A DNA stretch of 64,000 nt from Prauserella cavernicola (GCF_016595675.1 NZ_JAENJH010000013.1:43680-107679), one strand, 5' to 3'. Counted from the first letter of the stretch, positions 43,841-51,817 are shown. A program made the numbers and translations. Notes: generated by a model not told the origin, from the sequence alone.

Positions 43841-44662
43841 CTAGTCCCGGATGGACAGACGTGCGGCGGACTCGCCGTTCGCCGCGGCGTTGTCCTGGAC
43901 GCGCCGCGTGAGCACCAGGGGGCCGTCGTCGGTGATGGCGACCGTGTGCTCGGAGTGGGCCGTGCGCGAGCCGTCGGCCGAGCGGATGGTCCAGCCATCG
44001 GGGTCGAAGACGATCCGGTCGGTGGTGCGGGCGAACCAGGGCTCGAGTGCGAGGGTCAGGCCCGGCCGGAGCTTCAGACCGCGGCCCGGCCTGCCCTTGT
44101 TGGGAATGTGGAGTTCCTCGTGCATGGTGCGGCCGATGCCGTGGCCGCCGAACTCGGTATTGACCGGATAGCCGTAGTCGCGGGCCACGTCCCAGATCGC
44201 CGCCGAGATGTCCCCGAGGCGATTGCCGGGGCGGCTCACCTCGATCGCCGCCTCCAGTGCCTCCTCGGTGGCGCGGATGAGCCGCAGGTCCTCCTCGGCG
44301 GCGGTGCCGACGATGACCGTGCGCGCCGAGTCGGCCGACCAGCCGTCGATGCTCACGGCGAGGTCGGCGGTGAGCACGTCGCCGTCGCGCAGCGTGTAGT
44401 CGTGGGGCAGGCCGTGCAGCACCGCGTCGTTGACCGAGAGGCAGATGACGTTGCGGAACGGACCCTTGCCGAAGGACGGCGCGTAGTCCCAGTAGCACGA
44501 GTCGGCCCCGCGCGTGCTGATCATGGCGCGCGCGTGGTGCTCCAGGTCCATGAGGTTCACACCCACGTCGGCGAGCCTGCCGACCTCGGAGAGCACCTCG
44601 GCGACGAAACGCCCCGCCACGTGCATGCGCTCGATCTCGGCGGGCGTCTTCAGTTCGATCAC
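43841..44662 (-). CDS. map: Type I methionine aminopeptidase
   Basis: This 273-residue pita-bread-fold metalloprotease removes initiator methionine. Metal ligands are in DLAVSIDGWSADSART, in HGIGRTMHEE and in the late glutamate pair (LALEPWF, and EHTVAITDDG near the end). The start is GTG at 44662 with AGGT upstream. It diverges from an XRE regulator across an 87-base gap that contains a perfect double operator. It is probably a second, regulated copy rather than the housekeeping gene, which usually lies beside adk and secY. Confidence 0.88.
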   Translation of the reverse strand: MIELKTPAEIERMHVAGRFVAEVLSEVGRLADVGVNLMDLEHHARAMISTRGADSCYWDYAPSFGKGPFRNVICLSVNDAVLHGLPHDYTLRDGDVLTADLAVSIDGWSADSARTVIVGTAAEEDLRLIRATEEALEAAIEVSRPGNRLGDISAAIWDVARDYGYPVNTEFGGHGIGRTMHEELHIPNKGRPGRGLKLRPGLTLALEPWFARTTDRIVFDPDGWTIRSADGSRTAHSEHTVAITDDGPLVLTRRVQDNAAANGESAARLSIRD

Positions 44663-44683
44663 GGTTACCTCGCGTCACAACGT

Positions 44684-44735
44684 GTTGGTATTACTATACC
44701 GAGACCCTAACACTTGTCGGTATAGTAATACCAAC
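44684..44735. promoter_or_regulatory. Perfect 19-bp inverted repeat forming a double operator
   Basis: Arms 44684-44702 and 44717-44735 are perfect reverse complements around a 14-base spacer. Each arm is itself a dyad: GGTATTACTATACC (44687-44700) and GGTATAGTAATACC (44719-44732), with centres 32 bases apart, or three helical turns. TTGTCG (44714) and TATGCT (44738), 18 bases apart, make a likely promoter for the XRE gene, with transcription starting at or near its ATG. The right site would cover that promoter. The XRE protein is the obvious candidate binder. Confidence 0.8.
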
Positions 44736-44749
44736 CCTATGCTGGAGCC

Positions 44750-45019
44750 ATGGTTCGCCAACCGCTCACGCCCGAGCAGATCGAAGCAGGCAGGCGGCTC
44801 GGCGCGCTGCTGCGCCAGGCGCGAGCGGGCCGCGACCTGGCCGACGTCGCCCGCGCGGCCGGTATCTCGCCGGAGACCCTGCGCAAGATCGAGACCGGCA
44901 GACTGCCCTCTCCCGGGTTCGGCACGATCATCTGCCTCGGCGAGGCGCTCGATCTGCCGGTGCAGGAGCTGGCGGCCACCTGGCTCGGCAGCGGCCTGCC
45001 GCTCGAAGCCGCCTCGTAG
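44750..45019 (+). CDS. XRE-family transcriptional regulator
   Basis: This 89-residue protein is little more than a Cro/C1-type helix-turn-helix: RLGALLRQARAGRDLADVAR, then AGISPETLRKIETGR. It has no separate ligand domain, so it may respond to its own level or to a small molecule. The promoter sits so close that the transcript may be leaderless. It heads an operon with VOC, methyltransferase and hydratase genes and diverges from map. Confidence 0.85.
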   Translation: MVRQPLTPEQIEAGRRLGALLRQARAGRDLADVARAAGISPETLRKIETGRLPSPGFGTIICLGEALDLPVQELAATWLGSGLPLEAAS

Positions 45020-45032
45020 CCCGGATCCCAGC

Positions 45033-45398
45033 ATGCGCCGCCTGGACTACACGATCTGGTACGTGGACGACCTGCCGCGCTCGACGGCGTTCTACCGCGA
45101 CGTCGTCGGCCTCGACGTCCGCAAAGAAGGCGACGGCTACGTGGAGTTCGACCTGGAGAACACCAAGTTCTCCCTGTTCGACAAGGCGAAGCTGGGCGAG
45201 CTGATCGGCAGGCCCGCAGGGACGGCACCGTGCGGCGAGATCGGCTTCATCGTCGACGACGTGGACGCCCACGCCGATCGGCTCCGCGCGGCGGGCGCGC
45301 CGATCCTGACCGGACCGGTCGACCGCCCCTGGCGCGAACGGACGCTGCACGTCGCCGATCCCGACGGCAACATCGTCGAGTTCGCACAGAAACTGTGA
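45033..45398 (+). CDS. VOC (glyoxalase/dioxygenase) superfamily protein
   Basis: This 121-residue protein has the paired beta-alpha-beta units of the vicinal oxygen chelate fold: LDYTIWYVDDLPRSTAFYRD, then GEIGFIVDDVDAHADRLRAAG and HVADPDGNIVEF. The last motif supplies a metal-ligand glutamate. Members include glyoxalases, fosfomycin-type resistance proteins and antibiotic-binding proteins. It lies 13 bases after the XRE gene, and its stop overlaps the next GTG. Confidence 0.85.
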   Translation: MRRLDYTIWYVDDLPRSTAFYRDVVGLDVRKEGDGYVEFDLENTKFSLFDKAKLGELIGRPAGTAPCGEIGFIVDDVDAHADRLRAAGAPILTGPVDRPWRERTLHVADPDGNIVEFAQKL

Positions 45399-45949
45399 GC
45401 GCCGAGGCCGACCGGCTCCGCTGGAACGAGCGCTACGCGGCGGCTCCGCCGGACTTCACGCCCCATCGGCTCGTCGCCGAGGCCGAGCGGGCGGGCATTC
45501 CCGACGGAGCCGTGCTCGATCTCGCCTGCGGCCGTTCGGGCAGCGCGCTCGCACTCGCCGCGGGCGGCCGCGCGGTGACCGCCGTCGACATCTCCGACGT
45601 CGCGTTGTCCCAGCTCGGCGCGGAAGCGCGGCGACGAGGACTGGCCGTGCGGCTGGTCGAGGCCGACGCGCCCGCCTTCGCCGCGGCCGACGAGGGCTCG
45701 TACGCGCTCGTGCTCGCCACGCGCTACTGGGACACGGCGGCCTTCACCTCGGCGGCCGGTCTCGTCGCCGAGGGTGGGCTGCTCGCGTGGGAGGCGCTGG
45801 CCGCGGCGGCCGGGGAGCCGCCGCGCCCGTTCCGCGTCCGCCCCGGCGAGCTGCGCGCTCGGCTCCCGGCCGGGTTCGACGTGCTCACCGACGTCACCGA
45901 TCAACAGAGCTCCCGCATCCTGGCCCGCCGGGCTAGGGTTCCGGCATGA
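45395..45949 (+). CDS. Class I SAM-dependent methyltransferase, TehB-like
   Basis: This 184-residue protein has the SAM motif VLDLACGRSGSALALAA and the acidic strand AVTAVDISDVAL. The opening DRLRWNERYAA is common in TehB-like and thiol-methyltransferase-like enzymes. The GTG start overlaps the VOC stop, and the stop overlaps the next ATG. The target is unknown; in this operon it may detoxify a small molecule. Confidence 0.8.
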   Translation: MSAEADRLRWNERYAAAPPDFTPHRLVAEAERAGIPDGAVLDLACGRSGSALALAAGGRAVTAVDISDVALSQLGAEARRRGLAVRLVEADAPAFAAADEGSYALVLATRYWDTAAFTSAAGLVAEGGLLAWEALAAAAGEPPRPFRVRPGELRARLPAGFDVLTDVTDQQSSRILARRARVPA

Positions 45950-46728
45950 CCGACTGGACGATCGACCGTGCCGTCACCGAACTGCTCGACCGGGAGGCGT
46001 CGCGGCGCGACGGCGGCCGGATCACCGAGCAGTGGCCCGCGCTCGACCTCGCGACGGCCTACGAGGTGCAGGACGCGTTGCTGCGCCGCAAGGTCGACTC
46101 GGGCGAGACCGTCGTCGGCGTGAAGCTGGGCCTGACCTCGAAGGCCAAGCAGGACCGGATGGGCATCGACTCGCCGCTGACCGCGTGGCTGACCGACGCG
46201 ATGGTGCTGCCGGCCGGGGTTCCGGTGCCGGCCGAGGAGCTCATCCATCCGCGGGTGGAGCCCGAGATCGTCTTCGTGCTGGGGGAGCGGCTCGCGGGGC
46301 CCGGGGTGACCGCGGCGACGGCGTTGTCGGCCGTGCGCAGCGTCTACGCCGGGTTCGAGGTGATCGACAGCCGCTACACCGACTTCAGCTTCGCGCTGCC
46401 GGACGTGGTGGCGGACAACGCGTCGTCGTCGCGGTTCGTGCTCGGGGGCAAGTCGGTGTCGCCCGGCGACCTGGACCTCGCTCTCGAGGCGTGCCTGCTG
46501 CGGGTCGGCGGCACCGTGGTGGCCTCGGCGACCGGCGCGGCGGTGCAGGGACATCCCGCCGAGGCGCTGGCGCTGGCGGCCAACGCGCTCGGCAAACGCG
46601 GGATCGCGCTCGAACCGGGGTGGATCGTGCTGACCGGCGGGCTCACCGACGCCGTCTTCGTCGAGCCTGGCCAGGAGGTGAGCGCCGAGTTCACCACCCT
46701 CGGCGCCGTCACCGTAACCGGTGGCTGA
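45946..46728 (+). CDS. 2-keto-4-pentenoate hydratase/4-oxalocrotonate decarboxylase-like enzyme
   Basis: This 260-residue protein belongs to the fumarylacetoacetase superfamily, hydratase/decarboxylase branch. The metal-binding motif is in HPRVEPEIVFVLGE, and GVKLGLTSKAKQDRMG is characteristic. Related enzymes act in meta-cleavage degradation of aromatic rings. It is the fourth gene of the XRE-led operon and overlaps the methyltransferase stop (ATGA). No ring-cleavage dioxygenase is adjacent unless the VOC protein serves as one. Confidence 0.82.
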   Translation: MTDWTIDRAVTELLDREASRRDGGRITEQWPALDLATAYEVQDALLRRKVDSGETVVGVKLGLTSKAKQDRMGIDSPLTAWLTDAMVLPAGVPVPAEELIHPRVEPEIVFVLGERLAGPGVTAATALSAVRSVYAGFEVIDSRYTDFSFALPDVVADNASSSRFVLGGKSVSPGDLDLALEACLLRVGGTVVASATGAAVQGHPAEALALAANALGKRGIALEPGWIVLTGGLTDAVFVEPGQEVSAEFTTLGAVTVTGG

Positions 46729-46866
46729 GGCGGCCAGGGCCGCGGTGCGACAATCATCCACTGTGGACGATGGTCCGGAGTTGCCGCACACCCACCGGTG
46801 ACGCTCGTGACGAGCGGGCTGACGACATGCGACACGGCCTCGCACTGAGGATCGACGGTGAGGCGT

Positions 46867-47691
46867 CTACTGTGGATCGTCGGTGAACACCGGCGTGCGT
46901 TCGTCCAGGTTCGCCCGCACGGCCTCGACCTGGTTGCGGCTGCCGATCAGCTCGCCGATCGCCTGCTGCTCGGCGGCGAAGCCGTCGGCGATCGGAGTCC
47001 GGCCCGCGAGGTCGAGCAGCTGCTTGGCCCACCGGATCGCCTGCGGGTTCTTCCCGGCGATCTCGCGCGCCAGCTCCAGCGCGGCCTTCCTCGGTTCGGC
47101 GGTGACCTTCGTCGCGAGCCCGATCCGCCCGGCCTCCTCGCCGTCGACGATGCGGCCGGTGAAGGTCAGCTCCTTCGCGACGTCGCGCCCCACCAGCTCG
47201 GGCAGCACCTGCGTGCCGGTCATGTCGGGCGCGAGGCCCCAGCGGATCTCCATCACCGACAGCCGCGCGTCGGGCGCCACCATCCGGATGTCGGCGCCGA
47301 GCGCGATCTGCAGGCCCCCGCCGAAGGCCACTCCGTGCACCGCGGCGATCACCGGCATCGGCAGTTCCGCCCACACGTGCGCGGCGCGCTGCCCGGTCGA
47401 GCTCGCGGCGCCGGTGTAGGGCTGCTCGTCGTCATGGCGCAGCCGCACGGCCTGCCCGCCCGCCATCGCCTGGAACGACCGCAGATCCAGGCCCGCGCAG
47501 AACGCGCGGCCGTTGCCGGACACCACCACGACCCGTACGCGCGGGTCGCGGCGCAACCGCTCGCCCGTGGCGATGAGCGCCGAGGCCATCGAGGGATCGA
47601 GCGCGTTGAGCTTGTCGGCGCGATCGAGCCGGACGTCGGCGACGCCATCGGTCACGGTGCAGCTCACGCGCTGCTCTCCCGGGTCGGTCAC
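46867..47691 (-). CDS. Enoyl-CoA hydratase/isomerase family protein
   Basis: This 274-residue crotonase-fold protein has the oxyanion-hole strands AFCAGLDLRSF and GVAFGGGLQIALGADIRM. The family's first catalytic glutamate lies near the motif EIRWGLAPDMTGTQ. The GTG at 47691 has GGAGGG about four bases upstream. It converges on the hydratase gene across 138 bases that hold two TCCACTGTGGA-like palindromes and nothing else I can name. The reaction cannot be fixed from sequence. Confidence 0.82.
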   Translation of the reverse strand: MTDPGEQRVSCTVTDGVADVRLDRADKLNALDPSMASALIATGERLRRDPRVRVVVVSGNGRAFCAGLDLRSFQAMAGGQAVRLRHDDEQPYTGAASSTGQRAAHVWAELPMPVIAAVHGVAFGGGLQIALGADIRMVAPDARLSVMEIRWGLAPDMTGTQVLPELVGRDVAKELTFTGRIVDGEEAGRIGLATKVTAEPRKAALELAREIAGKNPQAIRWAKQLLDLAGRTPIADGFAAEQQAIGELIGSRNQVEAVRANLDERTPVFTDDPQ

Positions 47692-47812
47692 ATGCCCTCC
47701 CTCGCGGCGGGAACCCTTGCCGTATCGCGGCTTTCGCTCGTAGTCTGGCCGCACACCGACGTGAGGGCAAGGCACGGCGAGCACCGGGTCCGATCTCACC
47801 AGGAGTGCGCGC

Positions 47813-47950
47813 ATGGACGTCGAGGGCGGTGGCAGGCGGCGACCGGACCGGGCCGACCCCGTGGGCCCGCCGCGCGCCGGACAGCTCGCGAGGGTCACGC
47901 GGCACCACCGATTTCGTCCACACTGGACTGATATGTCCCGGGGGCCATGA
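47813..47950 (+). CDS. Possible 45-residue leader protein coupled to the phosphotransferase gene
   Basis: A short frame starts at ATG 47813 with AGGAG seven bases upstream and stops at TGA overlapping the start of the next gene. The product is Arg/Pro-rich and basic (GGGRRRPDRADPVGPPRAG). Codon bias is GC-rich at first and fades toward the end. It may be a real small protein, a translational coupler or a chance frame; the good ribosome site and exact overlap favour coupling. Confidence 0.35.
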   Translation: MDVEGGGRRRPDRADPVGPPRAGQLARVTRHHRFRPHWTDMSRGP

Positions 47951-49314
47951 TGGAACCCGACGAGCTGGCGCACCGCCTCGACCTCCGGCTGGGCGCCCTG
48001 TGGCGCACGCGGGTCCGGGTGAGCGGGCTGCGGCGGCTCACCGGCGGGGCGAGCAAGCAGACGTGGCAGTTCGAGGCGCGGCTACGGGACGCCGAGCCGG
48101 TGCGCCTGGTGCTGCGCCGCGATCCTGGGGGGCACCTGCGGCCCGAGGACATGGCGCTGGAAGCGGCGGCACTGCGCGCCGCGGCGGCCGCCGGGGTTCC
48201 GGTGCCGAGGCTCGTGGACCACTCCGTCGACTCCCGCGTGCTCGGCGCACCGTACGTGCTCACCGTCCACGTCGACGGCGAGTCGATTCCCAGGCGGTTG
48301 CTGCGCGACCACCGCTACGCCGCGGCGCGTTCGTCGCTGTCCGCGCAGCTGGGCCGCGTGCTCGCCCGCCTGCACCGAATCCCGCTGGCACACGTACCGG
48401 GACTGCCCGCCACCGACCCGCTCGACTGGCTCACCGCCCGCTACGACGAGACCGGACAGCTCCTGCCCACGCTCGAGCTCGCGCTGCGCTGGCTGCGGGA
48501 GCACCGGCCGCCGCCGTCGGGCGACGCGGTGGTGCACGGCGACTTCCGCAACGGCAATCTCATCGTCGGCGCGGACGGGCTGCGTGCCGTGGTGGACTGG
48601 GAGCTGGTGCACCGCGGTGATCCGCTCGAGGATCTCGGCTGGCTGTGCGTCAAGGCGTGGCGGTTCGGCTCGGGGCTCGCGGTGGGCGGGTTCGGGAGCA
48701 GGGAGGAGCTCTTCGCCGGTTACGCCGAGATCGCGGGCGAGGCGCCCGATCGCGAGGCCGTGCACTGGTGGGAGGTCTATGGCACCGCGCGCTGGGCCGT
48801 GCTGTGCCTGGTGCAGGCGCAGCGGCACCTGTCGGGCCAGACGCGTTCGGTGGAGCTCGCGGCCGTGGGCAGGCGCGTGTGCGAGCAGGAGCACGACCTG
48901 TTGCTGGCGCTCGGCATCCCCCGCGCGGAGCCCGAACCGGCACGGCCCGAGGAGGCGGACGCACGCCTGGACCTGCACGGCAGCCCGACGGCGGGCGACC
49001 TGCTCGCCGCGGTTGCCGAGTTCCTGCGCGACGAGGTCGAGCCGGGCACCGGTGAGGCGCTCGGCTTTCACGCCAGGGTCGCGGCGGGTGTCCTCGCCGT
49101 CGTCGAACGCGAACTGCGCCTCGGTGCCGCGCAGGAACGCCGGCACCTGGCCCGGCTCGCCGCGCTCGGCGTCGCGAGCACGGCGGAGTTCGCGATCGCG
49201 CTGCGCAGCGGGTGCCTCGACGTCGCCGATCCCGTCGTGCTGGCCGCCGTGCGCGCCGACGTCACCGACCGGCTCGCGGTGGCCAACCCGGGCTATGTCG
49301 ACCATCCGGGGTGA
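47947..49314 (+). CDS. Phosphotransferase (APH-like) with a C-terminal DUF6285-type domain
   Basis: This 455-residue protein has an aminoglycoside-phosphotransferase-like kinase domain (about residues 1-330). The catalytic loop is VVHGDFRNGNLIV and the metal site is AVVDWELVHRGDP. A helical domain follows (about 340-450, with SPTAGDLLAAVAEFLRDEV), which I place in DUF6285. Such proteins often accompany acyl-CoA dehydrogenases and are thought to phosphorylate short-chain hydroxyacyl substrates rather than antibiotics. The kinase residues look intact. The start may be 47947 or 47950. Confidence 0.8.
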   Translation: MMEPDELAHRLDLRLGALWRTRVRVSGLRRLTGGASKQTWQFEARLRDAEPVRLVLRRDPGGHLRPEDMALEAAALRAAAAAGVPVPRLVDHSVDSRVLGAPYVLTVHVDGESIPRRLLRDHRYAAARSSLSAQLGRVLARLHRIPLAHVPGLPATDPLDWLTARYDETGQLLPTLELALRWLREHRPPPSGDAVVHGDFRNGNLIVGADGLRAVVDWELVHRGDPLEDLGWLCVKAWRFGSGLAVGGFGSREELFAGYAEIAGEAPDREAVHWWEVYGTARWAVLCLVQAQRHLSGQTRSVELAAVGRRVCEQEHDLLLALGIPRAEPEPARPEEADARLDLHGSPTAGDLLAAVAEFLRDEVEPGTGEALGFHARVAAGVLAVVERELRLGAAQERRHLARLAALGVASTAEFAIALRSGCLDVADPVVLAAVRADVTDRLAVANPGYVDHPG

Positions 49315-49375
49315 ATCCCCACGTTTGGACTCGGGCGGATCGGCAATCCTGGCTCCACGAAGCGAGGAGGCTGCG

Positions 49376-49546
49376 ATGGCGCACCGGACCAGATCGACGC
49401 TGCGGCACTACGGACAGCGCAAGCGCGCGCGACGGGTCATGGGGCTCGCACTGCGGCACTCCTACGGCAAAACCGGCGATCACTGGGGGCCGGCATCGCG
49501 TGACGACTCGTCCGAACCGGACCGAGCCCGCGACGAGGGCGCCTGA
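49376..49546 (+). CDS. Small basic protein of unknown function (56 residues)
   Basis: An ATG at 49376 follows a near-perfect CGAGGAGG at ideal spacing. The N-terminal half is strongly basic (HRTRSTLRHYGQRKRARR), and the tail is acidic (DDSSEPDRARDEGA). A terminator hairpin follows the stop. The charge split suggests a nucleic-acid- or ribosome-binding small protein, but I recognise no family. Confidence 0.6.
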   Translation: MAHRTRSTLRHYGQRKRARRVMGLALRHSYGKTGDHWGPASRDDSSEPDRARDEGA

Positions 49547-49564
49547 TCCGCTTCGGCACAGACC

Positions 49565-49595
49565 GCGGGCGCGCCGGGAAATCCGGCGTGCCCGC
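49565..49595. terminator. Hairpin terminator between convergent genes
   Basis: GCGGGCGCGCCGG (49565-49577) pairs with CCGGCGTGCCCGC (49583-49595) with one G:T position and a five-base loop. It lies between the small basic protein gene and the end of the LigD-like gene and would serve both strands. Confidence 0.7.
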
Positions 49596-49617
49596 GCTCC
49601 ACATCGGACAGAACGAG

Positions 49618-50622
49618 CTAGTCGCGCTTGGCGCGGCTGGGTGCGACGCGGGGCGGCTCGCCGGGTTGCTTCGGGTACACGGGCGGCCACGGTGCGTCCA
49701 TCAGTCCCGATGCGAGGTCGCGTCGCGACCATTCCAGCAACGGCTCCAGCGACTGGGGAAGCCGGTTCTTGTCCGCCCACGGGTCGCCGCGCTCGGCAAC
49801 CCTGGCGGGCACCGTGGCGATCGTCAGCGCGGCGGGTTCGACGTCGGCCAGTTCGTCCCAGCCGATCGGCACCGACACGGGCGCCCCCGCTTTCGGCCGC
49901 ACGCACCAGGCCCCGAACACGGTCTTGTGCGGGGCGTTCTGGTTGAAGTCGACGAACACCCGCGACCCGCGCTCCTCCTTCCACCATCGCGCGGTGACGA
50001 GCGCGGGATGACGGCGTTCCAGCTCCCGTGCCAGCGCCACGGCGGCGGCCCGGACGGCGTAGCTGTCCCACCGCGGCTCCAGCGGCACGTAGACGTGCAG
50101 GCCGCGCGAACCGGTGGTCTTGAGATAGGCCGTGATGGCCAGCTCGTCCAGTAGCTCCCTGGTCAGCGTGGCGGCCTCGCGCACCTGGTCGAACGTGACG
50201 CCGGGGGAGGGATCGAGGTCGATGCGCAGCTCGTCGGTCACGTCGGGGGCGTCGGCGTGGTAGGGCCAGACGTGGAAGCCGAGACAGCCGAGGTTCACCG
50301 CCCACAGCACGTGGGCGAGGTCGGCGGCGACGAGCGCGTCGCTCGTGGTGCCGTTCGGGGTGGACACCACGGTGGTGCGCAGCCAGTCCGGCACCGACTT
50401 GGGAACGCGCTTCTGAAACCAGGATTTCCCGCCCGCGCCCTGCGGGTAGCGCTCCATCAGCAGCGGCCGCCCGCCGAGAGTGGCCAGCAGCGGCCCCGCC
50501 ACCGCCTGGTAGTAGCGCACCAGGTCCAGTTTGGTCTCGCCGCGCTCGGCGAAGAACACCTTGTCCGGACTGGACACCGTCACCTCGGTGCCGTCGACGT
50601 CGATCGTCGCCGCCTCGCTCAC
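49618..50622 (-). CDS. LigD-type DNA polymerase/primase domain protein
   Basis: This 334-residue protein is a stand-alone LigD polymerase (archaeo-eukaryotic primase fold) of the non-homologous end-joining system. Catalytic aspartates lie in ELRIDLDPSPG, and SRGLHVYVPLEP is the family signature, with RVFVDFNQNAPHKT later. It adds nucleotides at broken ends before ligation. The GTG at 50622 overlaps the stop of the ligase gene. The polymerase and ligase are thus separate proteins here, not one fused LigD. Confidence 0.88.
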   Translation of the reverse strand: MSEAATIDVDGTEVTVSSPDKVFFAERGETKLDLVRYYQAVAGPLLATLGGRPLLMERYPQGAGGKSWFQKRVPKSVPDWLRTTVVSTPNGTTSDALVAADLAHVLWAVNLGCLGFHVWPYHADAPDVTDELRIDLDPSPGVTFDQVREAATLTRELLDELAITAYLKTTGSRGLHVYVPLEPRWDSYAVRAAAVALARELERRHPALVTARWWKEERGSRVFVDFNQNAPHKTVFGAWCVRPKAGAPVSVPIGWDELADVEPAALTIATVPARVAERGDPWADKNRLPQSLEPLLEWSRRDLASGLMDAPWPPVYPKQPGEPPRVAPSRAKRD

Positions 50623-51698
50623 GAGGACGACACCTCCTCGAACAGCGCCGCCAGCTCCGCGGGCGGCGCCTCCTCCAGCTGCGCGTAGGTGCACGACTCC
50701 GGGGTGCGGTCGGGCCGGAAGCGGACGAGCCTGCCGCCGTGCCGGAACCGGCCGGCCTGCAGGTGTTCGTAGCGAACCTCGGCGACCAGCTCGGTGCGCA
50801 GCGGTTCCCACGACAGGTCCTTGCCCGCGCTCCACCGGCTCAGCCCGCCCGGCATGCGGCCTCCTGCCTCGGCGTGCGCGGCGGCCCACTCCCGCCACGG
50901 ATGGTGATCGAGCGCGTTCTGCCGCAGCGGGGCCAGTTCGGTGACCAGCTCGCGTCGGCGGGCCGCGGTGAACCCGCTGGCGACGCCGACGTGGTGCAGC
51001 GTGCCCTCGTCGTCGAACAGTCCGAGCAACAGCGAGCCGACGCCCTCGCCGTCCTTGTGCACGCGAAAGCCCGCCACGACGCAGTCGGCCGTGCGCTCGT
51101 GCTTGACCTTCCACATCACGCGGCGGTCCTGTTCGTAGCGCGCCTGCGTGGACTTGGCCATCACGCCGTCGAAACCGGCGCCCTCGAACCGCGTGAACCA
51201 GTCGCGCGCGACGTCCGGGTCGGCCGACAACGGCGTCAGGTGCACGCGGGAGGGCGCGACGTCGAGGATGCGCTCGAGCAGCCGCCGACGTTCGCCGAAG
51301 TGCTCACCGGTCAGGTCACGGTCGTCGAGTGCGAGCAGGTCGAACGCCACGAAGCTCGCCGGGGTCTCCGCCGCGAGCTTGCGCACCCGCGAGGCCGCCG
51401 GGTGCAGGCGCAGCTGCAGGGTGTCGAAGTCCAGGCCCGCGTCGGTGACGATCACGATCTCGCCGTCCACGACGCAGCGCGGTGGCAGTGCCTCGGCCAG
51501 CAGCTCGGCCAGCTCGGGGAAGTACCGCGTCAGGGGCCGGTCGTTGCGGGAGCCGAGCTCCACCTCGTCGCCGTCGCGGAAGACGAGGCAGCGAAAGCCG
51601 TCCCACTTGGGCTCGTAGACCAGCTCGGACGCGATGGGCAGCTCGCGTACGAGTGTGGCCAGCATCGGCTTGACCGGCGGCATCACGGGCAGGTCCAC
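50619..51698 (-). CDS. ATP-dependent DNA ligase (LigC/LigD-ligase type)
   Basis: This 359-residue ligase has the adenylation lysine Lys31 in YEPKWDGFR, then CVVDGEIVI, GVMAKS and the motif V lysine pair VMWKVKHE. An OB-fold domain follows (about residues 205-310). It seals ends processed by the polymerase encoded next to it. The GTG at 51698 begins the operon. No Ku gene lies in the window, although Ku normally recruits such ligases. Confidence 0.88.
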   Translation of the reverse strand: MDLPVMPPVKPMLATLVRELPIASELVYEPKWDGFRCLVFRDGDEVELGSRNDRPLTRYFPELAELLAEALPPRCVVDGEIVIVTDAGLDFDTLQLRLHPAASRVRKLAAETPASFVAFDLLALDDRDLTGEHFGERRRLLERILDVAPSRVHLTPLSADPDVARDWFTRFEGAGFDGVMAKSTQARYEQDRRVMWKVKHERTADCVVAGFRVHKDGEGVGSLLLGLFDDEGTLHHVGVASGFTAARRRELVTELAPLRQNALDHHPWREWAAAHAEAGGRMPGGLSRWSAGKDLSWEPLRTELVAEVRYEHLQAGRFRHGGRLVRFRPDRTPESCTYAQLEEAPPAELAALFEEVSSS

Positions 51699-51759
51699 GA
51701 CCCGATCCTATGACCTGCGACGACCCGGAGCACCCCTTCTCGCCCAGGTGACCCCGAAC

Positions 51760-51812
51760 GCGGTGAAGGGCACCTTTACCGCGTTGAACGCAGTAAAGGT
51801 GCCCTTCACCGC
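51760..51812. repeat. 53-bp palindromic repeat, copy 3
   Basis: The arms at 51760-51782 and 51790-51812 share the GTGAAGGGCACCTTTAC core of the copies near 25.7 kb, 26 kb away, with nearly the same loop. It lies six bases past the sigma-factor stop and before the ligase gene, on the same strand, where it could end the sigma transcript. The same sequence recurring in two unrelated gaps argues for a dispersed family rather than convergent terminators. Confidence 0.8.
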
Positions 51813-51817
51813 AGTTG

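Noticed and set aside
43782..43844. 20-codon plus-strand frame after the VKOR gene
   Set aside because: It has no ribosome site, is very short and overlaps the end of map. I treat it as chance.
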